Assembly (NCBI RefSeq): GCF_012163135.1
Contig: NZ_JAAVUP010000007.1
Coordinates: 62,001 to 126,000, forward strand
Reading direction: 5' to 3'
Source: Neoroseomonas oryzicola
GTDB lineage: Bacteria; Pseudomonadota; Alphaproteobacteria; Acetobacterales; Acetobacteraceae
Length of the DNA stretch: 64,000 bases
Below the pieces are notes generated by a model. It was given only the letters and a program-made list of their open reading frames with translations, was not told the origin of the DNA and did not search any database. The translations under genes and the position numbers were made by a program. The number at the start of each line of letters is the position of its first letter. Within the stretch, counting starts at the first letter, position 1. This document shows, in pieces, positions 58,198-64,000 of the stretch.

Positions 58198-58744
58198 TGC
58201 CGTCGCCGCGCCGGTAGACGACGTTCAGCGCGCGCGTCGACTTGTTGCGGAACATCAGCACCGGCACATGCGCGAGGTCCATGCGCATCACCGCCTCGCC
58301 GACCGTCAGCAGGTCGATCGCGGCCGGATGCTCGGCGATGATGGCGCCATGGTCGGCGCCGTTGGGCGGCGGGGCCTCTTCCTCCTCGGCGGCGATCTCG
58401 ATGACGCGCTCCAGCCCGGCCGGCTGGTCACGCTCCGGGGCGGCGGAACGGGCATGCTCGTTCACCCGCCGGCGATAGCGGCGCAGGCGCTTGGCCAGGT
58501 GCTCGGCCGCTTCCTCGAAGGCGCGATGCGCGTCAGGGCCTTCGCCCTCGGCCCGCATGGTGAGCCCACGGCCGGCCTTGAGATTGATGTCGCAGGCGAA
58601 ATGCGCGCGCGAACGGTGGAAGGTGACGTTGGCTTCCAGCGCATGGTCGAAGTACTTGCGCGTGATGGCGTCGAGCCCGTCGCGCACATGCGTCTTCAGC
58701 GCGTCTCCGGTTTCGACCTGCTTGCCTGCAACGGTGACATGCAT
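58166..58744 (-). CDS. hpf: Ribosome hibernation-promoting factor, long form
   Basis: The 192-residue protein has the S30AE/YfiA domain at 1-100 (MHVTVAGKQVETGDALKTHVRDGL, DINLKAGRGLTMRAEGEG, AEHLAKRLRRYRRRV). A linker of about 40 residues leads to a C-terminal dimerisation domain (about 140-192, TVGEAVMRMDLAHVPVLMFRNKSTRALNVVYRR). Long HPF pairs two 70S ribosomes into 100S dimers in stationary phase. ATG 58744 follows AGGAGGG. It lies 101 bases downstream of rpoN, its usual neighbour. Confidence 0.94.
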   Translation of the reverse strand: MHVTVAGKQVETGDALKTHVRDGLDAITRKYFDHALEANVTFHRSRAHFACDINLKAGRGLTMRAEGEGPDAHRAFEEAAEHLAKRLRRYRRRVNEHARSAAPERDQPAGLERVIEIAAEEEEAPPPNGADHGAIIAEHPAAIDLLTVGEAVMRMDLAHVPVLMFRNKSTRALNVVYRRGDGNVGWIDPTAE

Positions 58745-58845
58745 GGGGCTTTGCCCTCCTTCCTCAGTGAAGGGGAGGGGCCGCCCCGTGGCGACCGTAC
58801 GCCGGGTCCGCATCCTCCGCGCGGGCCCGCCCAGGCTGGGTCGGA

Positions 58846-60321
58846 TCAGGCCGGGACGGCCTTCTCCCGTTTGCGCTGCACCGATGACGGTATCCGCAGC
58901 GCGTCCCGGTATTTGGCCACGGTCCGGCGGGCGATGTCCACGCCTTCCGCGCGAAGTCTGTCGACGATCGCGTCATCCGACAGGACGTCGGCGGCGGTCT
59001 CGGCCTCGACCATGGCCTTGATGCGGTGGCGAACGGCCTCCGCGCTCACCGCCTCGCCCCCCGCGGTGCCGGATATCGCGGTGGTGAAGAAATACTTGAG
59101 CTCGAAGGTGCCGCGCGGCGTCGCGATCGCCTTGTTGGAGGTGACGCGGGAGACGGTGCTCTCGTGCATCCCCACCTCCTCGGCCACGTCGCGCAGGATC
59201 AGCGGCTTGAGATGCGCGACGCCGTGGCGGAAGAAGCCGTCCTGCCGGCGCACGATCTCCGCCGAGACCTTGAGGATCGTGCTCGCACGCTGCTCGAGCG
59301 ACTTCACGAGCCAGGACGCGGTCTGGAAGCGCTCCGCCACCCAAGCCTTCTCCTCGCGCGACTTCGCACCCACCGTGGCGCGGGCGTGGAAGCCGCGATT
59401 GACCAGGACGCGGGGCAGGGTCTCGGGGTTCAGCTCGACGATCCAGCCTTCCTGGGGCGCGCGGCGCATCAGCACGTCGGGCACCAGGGTCGGTGCCGGC
59501 GGCGCGTCGAAACTCGCACCTGGCTTGGGGTCGAGCCGCCTGAGCTCGGCCACCATCTCGGCCATGTCCTCGGCGTCCACGCCGCAGACGCGCTGCAGCC
59601 CGCGCAGGTCGCGCCGCGCAAGCAGTTCGAGGTTGTCGAGCAGCGCGGCCATCGCCGGGTCGAAGCGGTTGCGGTCCTGCAGCTGCACCATCAGGCATTC
59701 GCGCAAATCGGCGCAGAACATCCCGACCGGATCGAAGCGTTGCATGCGCCGCCGCACCGCGGTGACGACCGCTTCCTCGCAGCCCAGCGCGGCGGCGATC
59801 GCCGCATCCGGCACGGGGAGTCGCCCGGCGGGGTCGACCAGCGCGAGCAGGTTCGCCGCGATCATGCGTTCCTGTGGCGACGCGAAGGTCAGGCGCACCT
59901 GCTCGCCGAGATGCTCGCGGAGGTTCTTCTCCGGCGCGGCCATCGCCTCGATGCCGGAGAGGTCGTCCTCGAAATCCGACCGGCCGCCGCTGCCCATGGG
60001 CGGCGTGCCGGCGTCGTAGACATTGTCCCACTCGGTATCGAGCGGCGCGGCATTCTCGGCCGGCAGCGCGTCGGACCGCGCGGCCTCGGCGGCGTCGGGC
60101 GCCTCGGGCGCGGCGGGCAGCGGGTCGGTGGTGCGGCCGGCGTCGGGGCCGGGATCGACGCGCTCGTCGCGCTCGAGCAGCGGATTGCGCTCGAGCTCCT
60201 CCTCCACGAAGGCCGTGACCTCGAGGTTGGACGATTGCAGCAGCTTGATCGCCTGCCGCAGCTGCGGCGTCATCACCAGCTGCTGCGAATGGCGCAGGTC
60301 GAGACGCGGCGCGAGGGACAT
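58846..60321 (-). CDS. rpoN: RNA polymerase sigma-54 factor
   Basis: The 491-residue protein has the Gln/Leu-rich region I (LRHSQQLVMTPQLRQAIKLLQ, about 9-29) that contacts enhancer-binding activators, an acidic region II (about 50-100), the core-binding domain, an HTH region (MHESTVSRVTSNKAIATPRG) and the RpoN box ARRTVAKYRDALRIPSS near the C terminus, which reads the -24 element. It directs transcription that needs AAA+ activators. It follows lptB by 81 bases, the standard order. Confidence 0.96.
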   Translation of the reverse strand: MSLAPRLDLRHSQQLVMTPQLRQAIKLLQSSNLEVTAFVEEELERNPLLERDERVDPGPDAGRTTDPLPAAPEAPDAAEAARSDALPAENAAPLDTEWDNVYDAGTPPMGSGGRSDFEDDLSGIEAMAAPEKNLREHLGEQVRLTFASPQERMIAANLLALVDPAGRLPVPDAAIAAALGCEEAVVTAVRRRMQRFDPVGMFCADLRECLMVQLQDRNRFDPAMAALLDNLELLARRDLRGLQRVCGVDAEDMAEMVAELRRLDPKPGASFDAPPAPTLVPDVLMRRAPQEGWIVELNPETLPRVLVNRGFHARATVGAKSREEKAWVAERFQTASWLVKSLEQRASTILKVSAEIVRRQDGFFRHGVAHLKPLILRDVAEEVGMHESTVSRVTSNKAIATPRGTFELKYFFTTAISGTAGGEAVSAEAVRHRIKAMVEAETAADVLSDDAIVDRLRAEGVDIARRTVAKYRDALRIPSSVQRKREKAVPA

Positions 60322-60402
60322 CAGGCGTGTCCGTGCCGCCGAGCACGCAGCGGCCGCGCCAATCCTAGGTGCATGGCGGCGAGGTCGGCGGGCGCGCGCA
60401 AA

Positions 60403-61155
60403 TCAGAGACTGAACCGCTCGCCGAGATACACGCGGCGCACGCCCTCATGCGCGACGATGTCGCGGGGGCTGCCCTCCATCAGCACCTGGCCGTCGTGCA
60501 GGATGTAGGCGCGGTCGATGATCTCGAGCGTCTCGCGGACATTGTGGTCCGTGATCAGCACGCCGATGCCGCGGTCCTTGAGGTGCTTCACCAGGTCGCG
60601 GATCTCGCCCACCGCGATGGGATCGATGCCGGCGAGCGGTTCGTCGAGCAGGACGTAGGCGGGATGCGTCGCGAGCGCGCGGGCGATCTCGCAGCGCCGC
60701 CGCTCGCCGCCCGACAGCGCCAGTGCCGGCGCGCGGCGCAGGTGGGAGATGCCGAATTCCGCCAGCAGCTCGTCGAGCATCTGCTCCCGCCGGTCGCGGA
60801 TCGGCTCCACCACCTCGAGCGCGGCGCGGATGTTGTCCTCGACGTTGAGGCCGCGGAAGATCGAGGCCTCCTGCGGCAGGTAGCCGAGGCCGAGCCGCGC
60901 GCGCCGGTACATCGGCAGCGTCGTGACGTCGTGCCCGTCCATGATCACCTGGCCTTCGTCCGGCGTGACGAGGCCGGTGATCATGTAGAAGGTCGTCGTC
61001 TTGCCGGCGCCGTTGGGGCCGAGCAGGCCCACGGCCTCGCCCCGGCGGACCGAGATCGACACGTTCCGCACGACCGGGCGCTTCTTGTAGCGCTTGCCCA
61101 GGCCCTTCGCGACGAGCCAGCCGGATCCCTCGACCACGCGGAGCGCCTCGCTCAT
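60403..61155 (-). CDS. lptB: LPS export ABC transporter ATP-binding protein LptB
   Basis: The 250-residue ABC ATPase has Walker A GPNGAGKTT (about 39-47), Q-loop region YLPQEASIF, signature LSGGERRRCEIARAL, Walker B YVLLDEPLAGIDP and the H-loop ITDHNVRETL. It powers LPS extraction from the inner membrane with LptF/LptG. Its ATG overlaps the lptA stop (ATGA). The lptC-lptA-lptB-rpoN order supports the assignment. Confidence 0.96.
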   Translation of the reverse strand: MSEALRVVEGSGWLVAKGLGKRYKKRPVVRNVSISVRRGEAVGLLGPNGAGKTTTFYMITGLVTPDEGQVIMDGHDVTTLPMYRRARLGLGYLPQEASIFRGLNVEDNIRAALEVVEPIRDRREQMLDELLAEFGISHLRRAPALALSGGERRRCEIARALATHPAYVLLDEPLAGIDPIAVGEIRDLVKHLKDRGIGVLITDHNVRETLEIIDRAYILHDGQVLMEGSPRDIVAHEGVRRVYLGERFSL

Positions 61156-62108
61156 CGCGGTGCCTCCTGGCCCTGGGGCGCGGGCTGGATGACCGGCTGC
61201 TGGCCCTGTTGCTGCTGCTGGCCCTGCTGCGGCACGACGAGGCCCTGCACCCGCGCGCCGGGGGCGGCGATCAGGCGCGAGACGCCGGTCTGCATGTTCA
61301 CGATGGCTTCCTGACCGGTCAGCGTGTTGTCCCCGCGCACGATGCGAACATTGCCGAGCAGCCGCGCGAGGCCGGTCTGCGGGCTGTAGACGCCGCGGTC
61401 GCCGCGCACGACTTCCTCGGCGGTGCGGATCTCGACATTGCCGTAGGCCTCGACGCGCTCGAGGTTCGAGCCCTGTCCGGGCGAAGTCGTCCCCGAGGCT
61501 GCGGCCGGCTGCGGCCGCGGCGCGGCGGCCTGCTGCGCGCCGGGTGCTGCGCCTTCGGCGAAATACGCGACGAGGGTATCCGCGCGCACGCGCCGCCCGT
61601 CATTCGTCACCACCACGGCATTGCCGCGCGCGACGGCCATGCGGCGCTGCGACCAGTATTCGATGCTGTCGCGCGCGGTCAGCGTGTTGTCGGGGTTGGT
61701 GAGGCGCAGGTTCTGCCCCGTCAGCACCATCACCGACTGGTCCATGTCGTAGACGGCGCGGTCGCCCTCGGCGCGGTCCGTCGCGGTGAAGATGACGACG
61801 TTGCCCTCGGCCTCGAGCCGCCAGATCTCCCCGCCGCCCGCGGGTCCTTCGGTGGGCGCGCGGGCGGCCTGCGCCTGCGCGCCGCCACGCGGCCGGTAGC
61901 GGGCGATCAGCCGGTCGGATTCCACGGTGACGCCGCCGCGCACTGCGCGGGCCTCGCCGCGCGCGATCACCACCTGGTCGTTCTGGCGCCATTCGATGCC
62001 GTCGACGGCGGTCACCTCGACCGGGCCGCCCTGGCTGAGGTCGATGTTCTGCGCCGCGGCCGCGCCGGCGAGCAGCGCGAGGCCTAGGCCGATCAGCGGT
62101 GCCTTCAC
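61152..62108 (-). CDS. lptA: LPS transport periplasmic protein LptA, long form
   Basis: The 318-residue protein has a signal peptide (1-21, AAA-QN). Beta-jellyroll OstA repeats follow in two blocks: about 30-165 (IEWRQNDQVVIARGEARAVRG, LEAEGNVVIFTATDRAEGDRAVYDMDQ) and about 215-290 (VEAYGNVEIRTAEEVVRGDRGVY, DNTLTGQEAIVNMQTG). An Ala/Pro linker separates them and a Gln-rich tail closes the protein. E. coli LptA has about 185 residues, so this one carries an extra repeat block. It bridges LPS across the periplasm. GTG 62108 overlaps the lptC stop (GTGA). Confidence 0.92.
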   Translation of the reverse strand: MKAPLIGLGLALLAGAAAAQNIDLSQGGPVEVTAVDGIEWRQNDQVVIARGEARAVRGGVTVESDRLIARYRPRGGAQAQAARAPTEGPAGGGEIWRLEAEGNVVIFTATDRAEGDRAVYDMDQSVMVLTGQNLRLTNPDNTLTARDSIEYWSQRRMAVARGNAVVVTNDGRRVRADTLVAYFAEGAAPGAQQAAAPRPQPAAASGTTSPGQGSNLERVEAYGNVEIRTAEEVVRGDRGVYSPQTGLARLLGNVRIVRGDNTLTGQEAIVNMQTGVSRLIAAPGARVQGLVVPQQGQQQQQGQQPVIQPAPQGQEAPR

Positions 62109-62809
62109 TGCCCGCCCTCCAGGATGGCGCGGGCGCGGCCGGTGAAGACCACGACCTGGCCGCGGTCGGTCAGGCGGAAGCCCTCGCTGGTCAGGGTCCC
62201 GAAGGGCCCCTGCGCGGCGACCGGCTTGTCGCCCGACGCCGAGCCTTCGTGCAACTGGATCTCCGCGGCCTCGGTGACCAGCAGGTTGCCGCCATCCTGC
62301 CAGAGAGTGACGTCGCCCGTGAGGTCGAGGAGGTTGCGCGCCTTGTCGAAGCGACCCTCCCGGCTCTCGAGCAGCACCCAGGATCCGTCGGTCAGCAGGA
62401 TGTCCGCGCGGGGGCGGTCGAGATCGACGATGTCCGGCGCATCGGTCTGCGCCGCGACCGTGGCCGTGACGGTGTAGGGACGGTTCTGCTCGTCGATGCC
62501 TTGGTAGCGCGGGTCGACCACGCGCACGGCGTCCGGCGCGGTGCCGGCGACGCGGCGGAAGGACACGCGGGCGCGGTCCTCCATCCGGTCCAGTTCCGGC
62601 CAGACCGCGATGCCGACCAGCAGCGCGACGCCGAGCAGCGGGAACAGGAACTTCGCCAGCCGCACGGCGATCCGCCGGCGCGCGATCTGCGAGGCCGAGG
62701 GCGCCCAGCGTTCGCGCGAGGGCGGCAGCATCCGGCGCGGCGCGGCGGAGGCGCCGCCGGCGCGCAGCGGGCGTGCCAGCGGTTCGCGCGGTTCCTCGCG
62801 GCGGGTCAC
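62105..62809 (-). CDS. lptC: LPS export protein LptC
   Basis: The 234-residue protein has an Arg-rich cytoplasmic N terminus of about 50 residues, one TM helix at about 53-70 (FLFPLLGVALLVGIAVW) and a periplasmic beta-jellyroll (YQGIDEQNRPYTVTATVAAQ, VLLESREGRFDKARNLLDLTGDVTLW, LTSEGFRLTDRGQVVVF) typical of LptC. It passes LPS from LptB2FG to LptA. Its start overlaps the kdsD stop and its stop overlaps lptA, so all are coupled. Confidence 0.93.
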   Translation of the reverse strand: MTRREEPREPLARPLRAGGASAAPRRMLPPSRERWAPSASQIARRRIAVRLAKFLFPLLGVALLVGIAVWPELDRMEDRARVSFRRVAGTAPDAVRVVDPRYQGIDEQNRPYTVTATVAAQTDAPDIVDLDRPRADILLTDGSWVLLESREGRFDKARNLLDLTGDVTLWQDGGNLLVTEAAEIQLHEGSASGDKPVAAQGPFGTLTSEGFRLTDRGQVVVFTGRARAILEGGQ

Positions 62810-63789
62810 GCGACGCCCGCCCGCAGCAGGTCGTGCACGTGCAGGATGCCGACCGGCCGCCGCGCCTCGTCCACCACGAACAGGGTGGTGATGGCGCGCG
62901 CATTCATCTCGCGCAGTGCCTCGACCGCGAGCGTGTCGGGCGTGACGGTGCGCGGGGCGCGCGTCATCACCTGTTCGGCCGTGCGGGTCAGCAGTGCGCC
63001 GCCGCCCCCGGCCTCGAGCCCCCGGCGCAGGTCGCCGTCGGTGATGATGCCGAGCAGCGTGCCGTCGGCGCCCTGCACGCCAAGGCAGCCGAAGCGCCGC
63101 GCCGTCATGGCCACGATCGCCTTGTCCATCGGCGTGCCGGGCGGGGCGAGGGGCAGTTCCTCACCGCCGTGCATCAGGTCCTTCACGCGCGACAGCCGCG
63201 CGCCGAGCTTGCCGCCCGGGTGGAAGACGCGGAAATCGGCCGCCGTGAAGCCGCGACGCGTCAGCAGCGCGACGGAGATCGCGTCGCCCAGGGCCAGTTG
63301 CATCGTCGTGGACGTCGTCGGCGCGAGGCCCATCGGGCAGGCCTCCGGCGCCTCGGGCAGCACCAGCGCGACATCGGCGGCGCGGGCCAGCGTGCTGCCT
63401 GCGCGGCCGGTGATGCCGACCAGCGGCAGGCCGAACCGCTTCGCGTGGCCAACCAGGTCGGCGAGTTCCGGCGTCTCGCCCGAATTCGACAGGGCCAGCA
63501 CGGCGTCGCCCGCGACGATCATGCCCAGGTCGCCATGCGAGGCCTCGGCCGGATGGACGAAGAGCGCGGGCGTGCCGGTGGAGGCGAGCGTTGCCGCGAT
63601 CTTGCGCGCGACATGCCCCGATTTGCCCATTCCCGAGACGACGACGCGGCCGCTGGCGCCGGCCAGCAGCGTGCAGGCCTGGGCGAAGCGGTCGTCGAGC
63701 GACTCGGCGAGGGCGGCCAGCGCCTCCGATTCCAGGGTCAGGACACGGCGGGCGGCGACGAGGTCGGGGTGCAGGGACGGGGCGTTCAC
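62806..63789 (-). CDS. kdsD: Arabinose-5-phosphate isomerase (KpsF/GutQ family)
   Basis: The 327-residue protein has an N-terminal SIS domain (about 25-165: VVVSGMGKSGHVARKIAATLASTG, HPAEASHGDLGMI, LALSNSGETPELADLV) and two CBS domains (about 195-327). It converts ribulose-5-phosphate to arabinose-5-phosphate, the first step to Kdo of LPS, matching the lpt genes that follow. GTG 63789 gives MNAPSLHPDL and a length equal to E. coli KdsD (about 328); ATG 63837 would add 16 unrelated residues. Confidence 0.93.
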   Translation of the reverse strand: MNAPSLHPDLVAARRVLTLESEALAALAESLDDRFAQACTLLAGASGRVVVSGMGKSGHVARKIAATLASTGTPALFVHPAEASHGDLGMIVAGDAVLALSNSGETPELADLVGHAKRFGLPLVGITGRAGSTLARAADVALVLPEAPEACPMGLAPTTSTTMQLALGDAISVALLTRRGFTAADFRVFHPGGKLGARLSRVKDLMHGGEELPLAPPGTPMDKAIVAMTARRFGCLGVQGADGTLLGIITDGDLRRGLEAGGGGALLTRTAEQVMTRAPRTVTPDTLAVEALREMNARAITTLFVVDEARRPVGILHVHDLLRAGVA

Positions 63790-63841
63790 CCCGCCTGTAT
63801 GGTGCCCGGACTCGGGCGGGTCAACCAAAGCCGCCATTGCC

Positions 63842-63860
63842 GAACAAGAATCGTGCCAGA
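63842..63860 (-). promoter_or_regulatory. Sigma-54-like -24/-12 motif upstream of kdsD
   Basis: Read on the minus strand, TGGCACGATTCTTGTT matches the sigma-54 pattern TGGCAC-N5-TTGCW except for T in place of the C of the -12 GC. It would start transcription near 63833, upstream of the preferred GTG start at 63789. Since rpoN lies in the same gene run, self-regulation is conceivable, but the imperfect -12 makes this tentative. Confidence 0.3.
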
Positions 63861-63876
63861 ACAGGGGTCCATGTCA

Positions 63877-63999
63877 TCAGCGTGGCGGCGGCGCGCTGCC
63901 CGGCGCGACCCAGATCCCCGCCGGCGGCCCCCAGGGCTGGGCGGGCTGGATGGTCGGGTCGGGTGGGCAGGGCGGGCGGAGCGCGCTGCAATCCCAGGC
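63877..63999 (-). CDS. C-terminal end of an unidentified protein (5' part beyond the window)
   Basis: A minus-strand frame open from the window edge ends in TGA at 63877-63879, giving 40 residues rich in Pro, Trp and Cys (WDCSALRPPCPPDP, QPWGPPAGIWVAPG). Third codon positions are almost all G or C, as in the neighbouring genes, which supports coding. Too little is visible for a family; it lies upstream of kdsD on the same strand, about 90 bases from its start. Confidence 0.4.
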   Translation of the reverse strand, partial: AWDCSALRPPCPPDPTIQPAQPWGPPAGIWVAPGSAPPPR

Positions 64000-64000
64000 G

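Overview
The window is a very GC-rich (about 70% or more, G/C nearly everywhere at third codon positions), densely packed chromosomal segment of a Gram-negative alphaproteobacterium, most likely a member of the Acetobacteraceae related to Roseomonas. The order rpmH-rnpA-yidD-yidC-engB-argB-dapD-dapE-truA-fmt-def, the LPS-export run kdsD-lptC-lptA-lptB-rpoN-hpf, and DUF1150 next to Hsp20 all point there. The genus call is inference. No tRNA, rRNA, CRISPR array, insertion sequence or prophage was found.

Regions. 1-7.4 kb: end of an outer-membrane barrel gene, an eight-haem cytochrome with HEAT/TPR repeats, two small exported proteins, a pore-type channel-like membrane protein, a patatin lipoprotein, another lipoprotein and an AraC-type regulator. 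7.6-12.2 kb: a trigger factor with a large domain inserted in its PPIase region, a sulfotransferase and a gamma-glutamyltransferase. 12.2-17.7 kb: an accessory signalling island with a small exported protein, a membrane-anchored TIR protein, a divergent TPR/Rossmann-like/cyclase protein, a Crp/Fnr regulator and two tandem M35-type metalloproteases. 17.7-32.1 kb: catabolism and transport. This includes an operon (SDR, acyl-CoA dehydrogenase, APH-type kinase, small DUF6285-type protein, acyl-CoA ligase) with the gene content of the levulinate/4-hydroxyacid lva pathway, then a CoA transferase, two solute-binding proteins, a class II aldolase and an EamA transporter. 32.2-41.6 kb: panC, an rRNA methyltransferase, DUF3293, MFS, a sirtuin, a 3-hydroxybutyrate dehydrogenase-patatin-methyltransferase operon, and a flavoprotein/TVP38 pair. 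41.6-55.3 kb: the housekeeping core (ribosome, membrane insertase, arginine, lysine/peptidoglycan, initiator tRNA), interrupted by an LLM flavin monooxygenase and a GGDEF-DUF2336 pair. 55.3-64 kb: Hsp20, DUF1150, a glycosyltransferase-like protein, hibernation factor, sigma-54 and the LPS export operon.

Many genes are translationally coupled by ATGA, GTGA or TGATG overlaps. Two dispersed non-coding repeat families are visible. One is a 100-bp element with two copies that align without gaps at 73% identity. The other is a multi-hairpin terminator-like element with about four copies plus a single-hairpin relative. The two most unusual items are the trigger factor with its roughly 178-residue insertion, and the TIR / TPR-Rossmann-cyclase / Crp island, which could form a nucleotide-signalling relay.
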